From positions 5,244,636-5,308,635 of the forward strand of contig NZ_HF570108.1 of assembly GCF_000297395.2 (NCBI RefSeq): a DNA stretch of 64,000 bases. Direction: 5' to 3'. The notes under the pieces are model-generated. The model searched no databases. It worked only from the letters and a program-made list of their open reading frames with translations, and was not told where the DNA came from. Positions 1 to 8,056 of this stretch are shown here, piece after piece. A program made the translations under genes and the position numbers. Each line of letters starts with the position of its first letter. Within the stretch, counting starts at the first letter, position 1. Source of the DNA: Micromonospora lupini str. Lupac 08. GTDB lineage: Bacteria; Actinomycetota; Actinomycetes; Mycobacteriales; Micromonosporaceae.

Positions 1-1
1 C

Positions 2-841
2 GACGGCGCGGGCATCAACACCATGGAGCGGGACTTCTACGCTCTGCTGGCCGGAGAGGCCCTGCCACCGGCACCGCAGCCGGCCGAACTCGCGACGCGG
101 CAACGCTCCGGCGACCTGGACGCCCGACTGCTCGCCGCCGAGTCGTACTGGCGCAAGGTGCTGTCGGCGGCGCCCCGGCGGACCCCTCCCGCACCGGGGC
201 CGGTGCTCCGGGCGACGATGCACACCGGCATCCCCGAGCCCATCCTCCGCCAGGCGGCGCGCGGCATCGGCGTCACCGTCGCGGGGGTGCTGCTCACCGC
301 GTACTGCCGAGCCCTCATCCGGACCGGCACCACAAGCACACCGGTTCTGCTCTACCCGATGTCGTCCAACCGCTTCGACCCGGCGGTCACGTCCCTCGTC
401 ACGTCCATGAACCAGTGGGTGCCGCTGCTCGCCGCACCGGACCCGGACGAGTCCTTCGCGCACACCGCGCGCGCCCTGTACGTCCGGAACATGCGGGCCC
501 TCAAACACGGGGTGTACGACCCCGACTCGGTGGCGCGGATCCGCGAGGACGCCGAACGGGAGGGCGGCCCGCTCGACCCGGGATTCCACTACACGTTCCT
601 CCTCCCCCCGATGGTGGTGCAGCCTCCGGAGACGATCCAGGAATCGCGGATCGAGTGGCACGTGCCGATCCGCTCGACCGGGCCCGGCTTCTACCTGATG
701 GCCAACGCCGACACGACGGTCCGGTTGACCGTCCGGGTGATCCGCGAGGGCTACCGCCGCGAGGAACTCGACGCTCTGCTCGTCGCCATGCGCGACGACC
801 TGCTGGACCTCGTCCGCGCGAACGCGGAGGCCACCGAATGA
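2..841 (+). CDS. Condensation-domain (NRPS C-domain-like) acyltransferase, 5' end outside window
   Basis: The frame is open to the left edge and begins with Asp-Gly-Ala-Gly-Ile, which fits the tail of the HHxxxDG active-site motif of condensation domains. The first ATG (23) is therefore probably internal and the N-terminal half, with the catalytic histidines, lies outside the window. About 279 residues are visible. They match the acceptor half of a C domain: a segment SSNRFDP near residue 122, then MNQWVPLL, which occupies the place of the usual GxFVNxLP motif. The protein ends right after the domain, so it is either a free-standing amide/ester-forming enzyme or the last C domain of a larger synthetase. 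Known family role: condensing a carrier-bound acyl group with an amine or alcohol acceptor. The stop overlaps the ATG of the MFS gene (ATGA), so the two are translationally coupled. Substrates cannot be told. Confidence 0.72.
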   Translation, partial: DGAGINTMERDFYALLAGEALPPAPQPAELATRQRSGDLDARLLAAESYWRKVLSAAPRRTPPAPGPVLRATMHTGIPEPILRQAARGIGVTVAGVLLTAYCRALIRTGTTSTPVLLYPMSSNRFDPAVTSLVTSMNQWVPLLAAPDPDESFAHTARALYVRNMRALKHGVYDPDSVARIREDAEREGGPLDPGFHYTFLLPPMVVQPPETIQESRIEWHVPIRSTGPGFYLMANADTTVRLTVRVIREGYRREELDALLVAMRDDLLDLVRANAEATE

Positions 842-2118
842 CCACTACCGCGCCGCCCACCACCGCCCCGGCCACGCCGAGCCTGTGGCGTCACCGGGAC
901 TTCATGACCCTGTGGACCGGGCAGACCCTCAGCGAGACCGGTTCCGCGGTGTCCACCCTCGCGGTCCCGCTCATCGCGGTGTCCGTGCTGAACGCGTCGA
1001 CGTTCTCGGTGAGCCTGCTGCAAGCCGCCGGGATGGCGGCGTACCTGCTCGTGGCGCTGCCGGCCGGGGTCATCGTCGACCGGATGCGCAAGCGGCGGCT
1101 CATGGTGTTCTGCAACCTGGTGCGGGCCCTCGCGATGGGCACCATTCCGCTGGCGTTCTTCGCCGGTGAGCTCACCATGGCGCAGTTGTGGCTGGTGGCG
1201 GCCCTGTGCAGCGTCTGTTCCGTCTTCTTCGAGGTCGCCTACCAGTGCTACCTGCCGGCGGTGGTGCGCTCCGACCAGCTCCTGGACGCGAACGGCAAAC
1301 TCAGCACCACGTACTCGGTGGCCCAGGTCGCGGGCATCGGGCTCGGCGGCGGACTGGTCGCGGTCTTCGGCGCGGCGCGGACGGTAGTCATCGACGCCGC
1401 CTCGTTCGCGGTCAGCGCCGTCTCGCTGCTGCTGATCCGGCGCCCGGAGCCGGAGGTCGCCGTACCGGACGGCCCCCGGCCACGGCTGCGGGAGGAGATC
1501 TCGGCCGGCTTGGCCTTCGCCTTCCGGCATCCGGTGCTGCGGAAGATCGTCGCGGCCAGCGGCACCCTCAACGTGTTCAGTCAGGTGATCTACGCCCTCT
1601 CGGTCATCTACCTGGTCCGGGTCCTCGAGCTGACGCCGGCCGAGGTCGCCGTGCAACTGGCGCTGGGCACGGCCGGCGGCATCGCCGGCGGGCTCGCCTC
1701 GGGCCGGCTGGCTCGACGGATCGGCACCGCCCGCATCATCTGGGTCTCCCTGCTCGGGCTCGGCTGGACGATGCTGCTGGTGCCGCTGGCCGAGCCCGGC
1801 TGGCGGGTCGCGTTCTACACCGTCGGGATGACCGGCTTCGCCGCGCTCTGCGCGATCTACAACGCGGCCCAGATCAGCTACCGGCAGCAGATGTGCCCGC
1901 CGGAACTGCTCGGCCGCCTCACCGCCGGGGTCCGCTGGATCGTCTGGGGCGCCCTGCCGATCGGCGCGGTCCTCGGCGGCGTGCTGGGCACCTGGCTCGG
2001 CGTCCGCGAGACCCTGGTGATCGCCGCCCTCGGCGTCTGGGCCTCCGGGCTGTGGGTCTACTTCTCCCCGCTGCGCAGGATGCGGGACTTCACGCCCGAG
2101 CCGGCCGGTCAGTCCTGA
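838..2118 (+). CDS. MFS exporter (MFS_3 / EntS-like)
   Basis: A 426-residue major facilitator with about 12 hydrophobic helices. It opens with a short Thr/Pro-rich tail followed by SLWRHRDFMTLWTGQTLSE, the usual start of the MFS_3 family that includes enterobactin exporter EntS and macrolide exporters. The loop after helix 2 carries the GxxxDRxxxR-type motif (GVIVDRMRKRR). The start ATG overlaps the stop of the condensation-domain gene by 4 nt. Coupling to a biosynthetic enzyme suggests export of, or self-protection against, the product of this locus (inference). The gene ends 17 nt before the convergent epimerase gene. The substrate is unknown. Confidence 0.85.
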   Translation: MTTTAPPTTAPATPSLWRHRDFMTLWTGQTLSETGSAVSTLAVPLIAVSVLNASTFSVSLLQAAGMAAYLLVALPAGVIVDRMRKRRLMVFCNLVRALAMGTIPLAFFAGELTMAQLWLVAALCSVCSVFFEVAYQCYLPAVVRSDQLLDANGKLSTTYSVAQVAGIGLGGGLVAVFGAARTVVIDAASFAVSAVSLLLIRRPEPEVAVPDGPRPRLREEISAGLAFAFRHPVLRKIVAASGTLNVFSQVIYALSVIYLVRVLELTPAEVAVQLALGTAGGIAGGLASGRLARRIGTARIIWVSLLGLGWTMLLVPLAEPGWRVAFYTVGMTGFAALCAIYNAAQISYRQQMCPPELLGRLTAGVRWIVWGALPIGAVLGGVLGTWLGVRETLVIAALGVWASGLWVYFSPLRRMRDFTPEPAGQS

Positions 2119-2135
2119 CCCACGAGGCGCGGACG

Positions 2136-3041
2136 TCAGCTGTTCGTCAGCGCCGCCCACGTCCGCGCCACCCCGGTCCGCAGGTCGGTGACGGGACACC
2201 AGCCCAGCAACGCCTTCGCACGCTGGACGTCGAGCCAGATGTCCCGTCGGTCGAAGGCCCGCCGGTCCGCGTACCGGATGGTCAACGGCCGTTCGACGGT
2301 CGCCGTCACCACCTCCAACAGTTCGGCGAGGGAGGTGGGACGGCCCGCGCCGACGTTGAGCACGACGCCGTCGAGCGTCTCCCGGGTGTCACGGTCCAGG
2401 TGCCGGTCCCACACCGCCAGCAGGGCCGCCACGACGTCGTCGATGTAGACGTAGTCGCGGCGGGTGTCCGGGTCCCCGAACACCTGCAACGGCCGGTGCG
2501 CGGCCGCCGCCCCCAGCCAGTGGGACACCACACCGAGTCCACCCTCGGCGCGCTGGCCGGGCCCGTACACATTGGATGGCCGCAGCACGACCGGCCGGAG
2601 GTGGTCGGTGGCCTCGCGCAGGGCCTGCTCCTGGGCCAGCTTCGCCCGGCCGTAGACGCTGTCCGGGCCGAGTGGGCCGGTCTCGTCCACCGGCGGCGGC
2701 ACATCCGGCCGGTACGCCGTCCCACCGGATCCCAGCAGGACGACTGTGGGGCGACGGGCACCCAGCTTGCACGCCTCAAGCGCGGCGGCGAGGGCACGCT
2801 GGTCCAGCTCGACGAGCTCGGGCCGGCTCGCGGCCCTCTTCGGAGTGACCGTGCCGGCGGCCCAGAAGACCAGGTCCGCCCGCCTGATCGTGTCGACGTA
2901 GCGGTGCTCCTCGGCGGCGTTGCGCGGTCGGGTCAGCCGTCGCGGAGGCCGGCGGTGGCGTTCGAGCGCTCGACACAGATTCGCGCCGATGAACCCGTCC
3001 GACCCGACGACCACGGTCACCGGGGCGGTGACCGCGGTCAC
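2136..3041 (-). CDS. NAD-dependent epimerase/dehydratase (extended SDR)
   Basis: 301 residues. The N-terminal Rossmann motif is VGSDGFIG (GxxGxxG), followed by LGSGGTAY supplying the catalytic Ser/Thr region and YGRAK giving the YxxxK catalytic pair. RPSNVYGPGQR and DYVYIDDVV are the typical extended-SDR sugar-nucleotide binding segments. The family acts on NDP-sugars as 4-epimerases, dehydratases or reductases; which reaction applies here cannot be told. The start is taken as GTG at 3041 because it overlaps the upstream glycosyltransferase stop (GTGA); further upstream the frame turns into Arg/Gly-rich shadow sequence. It is the last gene of the five-gene minus-strand operon and probably makes or tailors the sugar used by the adjacent glycosyltransferase-like protein (inference). 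Confidence 0.85.
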   Translation of the reverse strand: MTAVTAPVTVVVGSDGFIGANLCRALERHRRPPRRLTRPRNAAEEHRYVDTIRRADLVFWAAGTVTPKRAASRPELVELDQRALAAALEACKLGARRPTVVLLGSGGTAYRPDVPPPVDETGPLGPDSVYGRAKLAQEQALREATDHLRPVVLRPSNVYGPGQRAEGGLGVVSHWLGAAAAHRPLQVFGDPDTRRDYVYIDDVVAALLAVWDRHLDRDTRETLDGVVLNVGAGRPTSLAELLEVVTATVERPLTIRYADRRAFDRRDIWLDVQRAKALLGWCPVTDLRTGVARTWAALTNS

Positions 3042-4123
3042 CCCGGCACCTCGGTCCGCGCGGCGTCGGCCGCCAGCTCGGCGGCGTAGTCGGCGGTCCC
3101 CTCCCGGGCGGCCAGCAGGTTGCGGTGCAGGCTCTTCAGCAGGTCGAGGGAGTGTCCACTGTCGCGCCACTCCTGCTCGGTGACGCCGTAGCCCAGTCGG
3201 CGCCACAGGTCGGCGTTTACCTGCTCGTGCGCGCCGAAGGGCGCCAGCAGCACGATCGGCGTGGCCGACCAGAGCGAGTCGATCAGGGTGCCGCCGCCGG
3301 TCTTGCAGAGCATGGCGACGCGGTGCCGGGCGAGATCGAACGAGTCGTGGTGCGCCAGGCCCCTTCGGTAGCGCACCGTGCCGTCGGGAAGGATCTCCCC
3401 GAACGGTGGGAAGCCGTCGTCCTGCCACGCCTCCCACTCCGGGTCGATCATGAAAGCCCGGCAGCCGATGGGCAGGCCGGACACGTCGGCCGGGTCGTGG
3501 GTCACCACGTCGACAAGCAGCCCCGCACGGGCGAGATCCGCCGCACGGTCCCGGTAGGTGCCCAACCCCCAGCCACCGCCGTGCGCCAACAGGCGGGGCT
3601 CCCGCTCCTCCCACGGCACCGGGTCCTCGTCGCCGACGCGAATGCTCGTCGGGGCGGTGCCCCGCTCGGCGTCGAACATCCACACGTGCCGGAAGCGCTC
3701 CGTACGCGCCCGGAAGAGGTTGAAGGAGGCGGTCGGCGCGGCGTCGAGGTGGCAGATGTCGACCCGGGGCGTCCGGGACGTGAGCGCCTCGTACCGTTCG
3801 ACGACGGGCACCCAGAAGCCGGAGAAGATCACCACCTGGTCGACGTCCGCGGCCCGCCACGCGTGCAGCAGGTCACCGACAGCGGCGTCGTCGAGCGCCG
3901 GCATCTGGTCACGCACCATGCGCTGGGCGGCCACCGCGAGCTTGAAGTTCCCGCGGAAGGCCAGCTTGGCAGCCCTCAGCCTGTCGAGTTCGTCCGGTCG
4001 CAGCAGCCGCTCGAACACCTCCACGCGCACCTCGATCCCGAGGGCCCGCAACCGACCCGCCAGGATGAGGGCCGGTACGTGGGTGCCGAGCGTCGCGCCC
4101 GACGTCAGCAGCACAGTCGACAT
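3038..4123 (-). CDS. GT-B fold glycosyltransferase-like protein (GT1-like)
   Basis: 361 residues. The N-terminal domain starts with a loop of the type LTSGATLGTHVPALILAGRL, as in UDP-glucuronosyl/glucosyl transferases. The C-terminal domain has the nucleotide-sugar site signature KTGGGTLIDSLW followed by TPIVLLAPFGAHEQVNA, which is the GT1/MurG-like donor motif. The start ATG at 4123 is preceded by a GGAG ribosome site 6 nt upstream. It lies 22 nt after the ATP-grasp gene, and its stop overlaps the epimerase start. It probably transfers a hexose made with the help of the epimerase onto the product of this locus (inference). A pseudo-glycosyltransferase role, coupling non-sugar units, cannot be excluded. 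Confidence 0.78.
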   Translation of the reverse strand: MSTVLLTSGATLGTHVPALILAGRLRALGIEVRVEVFERLLRPDELDRLRAAKLAFRGNFKLAVAAQRMVRDQMPALDDAAVGDLLHAWRAADVDQVVIFSGFWVPVVERYEALTSRTPRVDICHLDAAPTASFNLFRARTERFRHVWMFDAERGTAPTSIRVGDEDPVPWEEREPRLLAHGGGWGLGTYRDRAADLARAGLLVDVVTHDPADVSGLPIGCRAFMIDPEWEAWQDDGFPPFGEILPDGTVRYRRGLAHHDSFDLARHRVAMLCKTGGGTLIDSLWSATPIVLLAPFGAHEQVNADLWRRLGYGVTEQEWRDSGHSLDLLKSLHRNLLAAREGTADYAAELAADAARTEVPG

Positions 4124-4145
4124 CGTTTGCTCCGATCGTCGGGAG

Positions 4146-5429
4146 TCAGGTGACGAGACTCGGGGCGCCGGCCGTCGCGACGAGCGCATCGCCCACCTGC
4201 GCTTCGAGGGCGACCCGGGTCGCGTCGTCCGGGGCGAACACGGCGAAGAAGAGCCGGCCACGCGGCGGGGTGAGCGTCCCCGAGGCCAGCGGCAGCACCC
4301 CGGGGCCGTCGCCTCGTAACAGCAGCTTCGCGTCGTCGAGCGCCGACACCAGCCGGCCCACCGTGTCGCCGGGTCGCACCGGCGTCGTGCGGCAGCGCAG
4401 CCAGGAGCGCAGGCCGACCGCCCGGGCCCGACCGTCGAGGTGCAGGTTCAGCAGGCCCATGGATCGCCGGGCGTTCACCTCCAGCACCGGCACGAGCGTG
4501 CCGTCGCGCAGCCGCAACCCGTCGACGCATGCGGGACCGGTGTAGCCCTCCGCCGCGAGCGCCGTCCCGACCCGCGCGATCACCTCCCGGTGCGCGGAGG
4601 TGTCGAGGCTCGCGTGCTGATCCGCGGGGAGCGGACCCGAACCGCGGTACGCGAACTCGGCGTTGTCGACGTGCTGCACGCCCCACCACCGCATCGCGCC
4701 GCTCGGGTCGACCTCGATGTGGGTGGAGAAGCTGGACGCCTCCTCGAAGAGGGGCTGCACCAGCAGTTCCACCCGAGCACCCCTCGCGACCTGCCGCTCC
4801 AGGTGCCGGACGACGGTGTCCAGCATCCGAGGGGTGGTGACCCGCAGGGAACCTCGGCCGGCCACCCCGTACGGATCCTTGAGCACGACGTCGCCAGGCG
4901 TGTCCTGCGCCAGCCGCCGCACCTCGCCCGGCGTGGTGGCCAGGACGGCGGCGCCGGGCAGGCCGGCGTCCCGGACCAGGTCGTTCGACCAGACCTTGGA
5001 GTTGACGCGGGCGACGACCTCGACGGCGGGGACCGCGGCACGGAGGCCGAGTCGGTGCACCGCCACGGAGGTGTCCGGCCGGACGGCGTAGAACGCCGCA
5101 GCCCATCCAGACATCCCGGGCAGGGACGTGCCGCCGGCCGAGGCGAGGCGCTCCTCCACGGTGTCGTCCCCCGGGCCCGGCACGGCCGCGACCCGTGGCG
5201 CGATCCCGGCGACCGACAGCGCTTCGACCAGGGCCTCCTCCATCGGCTCGGCGGTGAGCAGCAGATCGCCGGGAGCGCACCCGACCGCCAGCAGCTCGTC
5301 CATGCCGCGACGTCCCCGGCTGCCACCCGCCGTCGGGCCGGCGGGCAGCCCGGCGAGGTCCTCCGGCCGCCACGCCGCCTCCGCGTCGAACGAGCCGAAG
5401 TGGACGGTCCCGCTCACCTCACCGGCCAT
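4146..5429 (-). CDS. ATP-grasp ligase of a biosynthetic locus
   Basis: 427 residues. The middle and C-terminal parts hold ATP-grasp features: NSKVWSNDLVRDAGLP near residue 143 (entry to the fold), VVLKDPYGVAGRGS near 180 (glycine-rich ATP loop with the base-binding Lys), and VLEVNARRSMG near 320 (metal-binding Glu/Asn). The N-terminal 130 residues look like a pre-ATP-grasp domain. The family joins a carboxylate to an amine, thiol or carrier through an acyl phosphate. Its start overlaps the end of the acyl carrier protein gene by 11 nt. In butirosin biosynthesis an ATP-grasp enzyme (BtrJ) loads an amino acid onto a dedicated carrier protein, so a similar carrier-loading role is plausible here. 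That is inference from context, not from a sequence comparison. Peptide ligation is the main alternative. Confidence 0.75.
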   Translation of the reverse strand: MAGEVSGTVHFGSFDAEAAWRPEDLAGLPAGPTAGGSRGRRGMDELLAVGCAPGDLLLTAEPMEEALVEALSVAGIAPRVAAVPGPGDDTVEERLASAGGTSLPGMSGWAAAFYAVRPDTSVAVHRLGLRAAVPAVEVVARVNSKVWSNDLVRDAGLPGAAVLATTPGEVRRLAQDTPGDVVLKDPYGVAGRGSLRVTTPRMLDTVVRHLERQVARGARVELLVQPLFEEASSFSTHIEVDPSGAMRWWGVQHVDNAEFAYRGSGPLPADQHASLDTSAHREVIARVGTALAAEGYTGPACVDGLRLRDGTLVPVLEVNARRSMGLLNLHLDGRARAVGLRSWLRCRTTPVRPGDTVGRLVSALDDAKLLLRGDGPGVLPLASGTLTPPRGRLFFAVFAPDDATRVALEAQVGDALVATAGAPSLVT

Positions 5430-5670
5430 CGCCGTCGAGGGCGAAGTGGCAGAACGCCTTGACCGACTCCAGGTGGATGCTGTCCAGCGACTCGAAGTCG
5501 ATCTCGACGTCGAACTCCTCCTCGACGGCGAGCAGGAACGTGATCATGTGCAGCGAGTCGATGCCGAGGTCGAGCAGCAGATTCGTGTCCGCCGTCACCT
5601 CCTGGGCCAGCGCCGGATCCTCCAGGACCCGCGCGAGCAGGGCCGCCATGCGGGTGACCACCTCTGCCAT
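5419..5670 (-). CDS. Stand-alone acyl carrier protein
   Basis: An 83-residue acidic helical protein with the phosphopantetheine attachment motif DLGIDSLHMITF; the modified serine is Ser39. The following EEEFDVEIDFE is the typical helix II-III segment. A phosphopantetheinyl transferase would be needed for activity and is not in the window. The gene starts 4 nt after the radical SAM stop and overlaps the ATP-grasp gene, so the three are one translational unit. It most likely tethers an amino acid or acyl intermediate that is used by the ATP-grasp, radical SAM and condensation proteins (inference). Confidence 0.92.
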   Translation of the reverse strand: MAEVVTRMAALLARVLEDPALAQEVTADTNLLLDLGIDSLHMITFLLAVEEEFDVEIDFESLDSIHLESVKAFCHFALDGDGR

Positions 5671-5674
5671 GCGT

Positions 5675-6853
5675 TCACTCCCCGCTCAGGTAGAGAAGGA
5701 TGCACTTCGAGCACACCGGCATGAGCCCGCTGTCACGCAGGATGCCGCGGACCCGGGTGAAGCGCTCGCTCTGCCAGATGTCCTGCATGGACTGCTCACC
5801 GAGGTCGCCGATGACGAACTCGGGGAAGAACTTGCACGAGCTGACCCGGCCGTCGGCGTGGATCTCGATCCGGTTGGACACGGCCAGGCAGCGGCTGCGC
5901 CGCTGGGCGGGACGGGAGGTACCGCGGATGAAGTCGTCGATCTCGTCCTCTTCGACCTGCGGCTGGTAGCGCACCCGCAGATCCCACACCCGGCTCGCCA
6001 GCCGCGCCATCGACTCCTTCAGCACCGGCAGGTACTGCTCGGGCAGCGCATAGGTGTACGAGTGCCACGTCGGCTTGTCGCCCGGCTCCGGCGGGTTGAG
6101 CCACGAGAACGACTCCTCGTAGAGCCGGTCCATCGCCGACGCCGTGTCCGGGCTGATGTACCAGGGCAGCAGCCAGTAGACCGAGTTGAAGCCGGTCTGC
6201 TCGGCCCACTCGGTGAACTCGTACATGCGGCCGACCATGTCCTCGCTGACCATGCACGCGACGGACAACTCGCCCTGGTACTCGCCGCGCCGTTGCAGGT
6301 CGAGCATCGCCTCGACGTTGCGCATGGTGCGCCGGAACGAGCCCTTGCCCCGCAACGCCTCGTGCTCCGGCTCGAAGCCGTCGAGGCTGACCAGCAGGTT
6401 GAGTCGCGGCCCGATGGTCAGCAGGTGTTCCGCGTTGCGTTCCATCAACAGGCCGTTCGTGCACATGTTGACCACGCGCGGCACGGCGCCGAGCAGCTTC
6501 GCGATCTCCCCGAACCGGGTGTGCATCAGGGGCTCGCCACCCCACAGGAAGACCTTCGACTGCTCGGGCGCGGTCGTCTCCAGCACGTCCCGGACGATGT
6601 CGAGGTCGAGTTCGGAGCGCCTGCGCTGGCTGTCGTAGTTGTGGAAGAAGCCCTGCTCGTTCCACTGGAAGCAGTGGTGGCACCGCAGATTGCACCGATA
6701 GGTCAGCTGCATGCTGACCTCCTGCGGCAACGCGGTGGCGTAGAGGGGGTCCGCCGCCAGATTGCGACGCGTCGCCGACCTGATCGCCACCGTCCGGCGC
6801 AGGTCGTGCAGTTCCCCGGACGTGAAGACCTTGTTGGTACGTGGGTAGGACAT
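5675..6853 (-). CDS. Radical SAM enzyme with SPASM-type C-terminal cluster domain
   Basis: 392 residues. The CxxxCxxC motif reads CNLRCHHC (Cys54, Cys58, Cys61) and binds the SAM-cleaving 4Fe-4S cluster; GGEP follows in LWGGEPLMH. The last 70 residues contain further cysteines in a SPASM-like layout (SRCLAVSN, VSSCKFFPE, VCSKCILLY), which would hold auxiliary clusters. The start is ATG at 6853 with a GGGGAG ribosome site just upstream; the upstream in-frame extension looks non-coding. It is the first gene of the minus-strand operon that runs to 2136. SPASM enzymes modify peptides, sugars or carrier-bound substrates. The neighbouring acyl carrier protein and the absence of a visible precursor peptide favour a carrier-bound or small-molecule substrate (inference). 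Confidence 0.88.
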   Translation of the reverse strand: MSYPRTNKVFTSGELHDLRRTVAIRSATRRNLAADPLYATALPQEVSMQLTYRCNLRCHHCFQWNEQGFFHNYDSQRRRSELDLDIVRDVLETTAPEQSKVFLWGGEPLMHTRFGEIAKLLGAVPRVVNMCTNGLLMERNAEHLLTIGPRLNLLVSLDGFEPEHEALRGKGSFRRTMRNVEAMLDLQRRGEYQGELSVACMVSEDMVGRMYEFTEWAEQTGFNSVYWLLPWYISPDTASAMDRLYEESFSWLNPPEPGDKPTWHSYTYALPEQYLPVLKESMARLASRVWDLRVRYQPQVEEDEIDDFIRGTSRPAQRRSRCLAVSNRIEIHADGRVSSCKFFPEFVIGDLGEQSMQDIWQSERFTRVRGILRDSGLMPVCSKCILLYLSGE

Positions 6854-7083
6854 GCAGGCTCCCCGCTCGTCTGCCACGAAACGGTCGCTCCTGCCCGGGG
6901 CAGGGGACATCGCTTCGCCAGATTCGTGATTGGATCGGGGGCCGTTCGCATCCCTACATGCGCACGAACCCCCGGTATCACAAGGGAACCGGCGGCGGTC
7001 GTCCGACGTGGATGTGAGTGTCCTGCTCACCCCGCCACGGGTCGTTCACCACACTGACACATGAGGGTCTCGCCGTAAACCCC

Positions 7084-8056
7084 TCAGCGCAGGGCGCGGA
7101 ACAGCAGCAGGTAGGCGCAGTAGCCCAGGGGCACCAGCAGGAAGCAGATCAGGAATCCGAGCGGCAGGTAGCGGGGTGGGGTGCCGGCGACCATGGCGGG
7201 TCTCCCCCACCGGCCCAGCACCAGATAGCCCCCGAAGAACGCCAGCGCCGGCAGCCCCGCGCAGATCCACGCGCCGAGGGTGAAGCCGTCGACGATGCCG
7301 ACCCCGGAGGCGACCACCAGGATCAGCATGAGCACCCCCGCCGCCGCCCCGCACGCGGCGTAGACGGCGACCGCTCGCGCCAGCGGCGACCACGTCGGCA
7401 GCAGCGCCGGCCGTTGGGCCAGCAGCTCGGCCTGCTGCCCGTGCCGGTCGGCCTCGTCGGCCATCCGCCGGGCCATCTCCAGCTCCACCACCGGGTCGAC
7501 CGCCGCTGCCCGCTGCGCCGGCACCCCGGCGCCCGCCGGGCTCACCGCCGTCGGCAGCGCCAGCGACGCCTGCACCGCCGGCAGCTCGGGATACGCCCCG
7601 ACACCCGCCCGCCCCGGCACGCCGGCTGCGCCGGCGGACCGCCCGTCCCGAGGTCCGGGCGCGGCGGTGGGGCCGGGTGCGGCGGGCGAACCGGGTGCGA
7701 CAGGCGGACCGGGTGCGACAGGCGACCCGGGCGCGACAGGCGAACCGGGCGCGGCATGCGAACCGGGTGCGACAGGCGAACCGGCCGGCTGGCGGGCTGG
7801 GCCAGGCAGCGGGGTCACCGGCCGGGGCGGGCGGTGGGGCGGGCGGTGGGCCGGTCGGCGGCTGGTCGACGCCGATGGCGCGGCCGAGCTGGTCGAGGCG
7901 GTGGCCCTGGGCGGTCAGCCGCTGGTGCAGGTAGTCGGCGGCAGCGTGCAGGTCACGGCGGCGCTCGGACTCGGCCGCGGCGTCCCGCTCGCCGGCGCGG
8001 CGGTGCTCGGCGAGCTGTCGGGCCAGCGCCGCGTACTCCTCGAAGGACACCGTCAA
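7084..8056 (-). CDS. Membrane protein with G-S-P-V-A-P repeats; reading frame appears broken
   Basis: Two overlapping frames each look real over part of their length. From the TTG at 8056 the frame encodes a charged helical N-terminus (MTVSFEEYAALARQLAEHRR ...) and then decays into Arg/Cys-rich shadow sequence after about 90 residues. From about 7818 down to the stop at 7084 another frame encodes a Pro/Gly/Ala repeat, a charged segment (VDPVVELEMARRMADEADRH) and about four hydrophobic helices. The simplest reading is one protein of about 320 residues with a single-base indel in the repetitive region between about 7780 and 7870, either a true mutation or a sequencing error. Alternatively, two overlapping genes exist. 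TTG overlaps the stop of the FtsK-like gene (TTGA), so expression is coupled. Function unknown. Confidence 0.6.
7657..7782 (-). repeat. 18-bp tandem repeat, 7 copies, hexapeptide G-S-P-V-A-P
   Basis: Seven consecutive 18-bp units encode GSPVAP, GSHAAP, GSPVAP, GSPVAP, GPPVAP, GSPAAP and GPTAAP in the frame of the downstream membrane domain. The repeat sits in the linker between the charged N-terminus and the membrane segments, next to the place where the frame seems to shift. Confidence 0.85.

Noticed and set aside
23..841. ATG 23 as the true start of the condensation-domain gene
   Set aside because: The codons before it read Asp-Gly-Ala-Gly, matching the end of the HHxxxDG motif, so the frame almost certainly begins left of the window.
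751..2199. About 480-codon frame opposite to the MFS gene
   Set aside because: Shadow of a real gene; the translation is hydrophilic Arg/Asp/Gly-rich with no motif, while the plus strand shows a clear MFS protein.
3042..3860. N-terminal extension of the epimerase frame
   Set aside because: The frame is open upstream, but it overlaps the glycosyltransferase gene and encodes only Arg/Gly-rich shadow sequence; the GTGA overlap marks the start.
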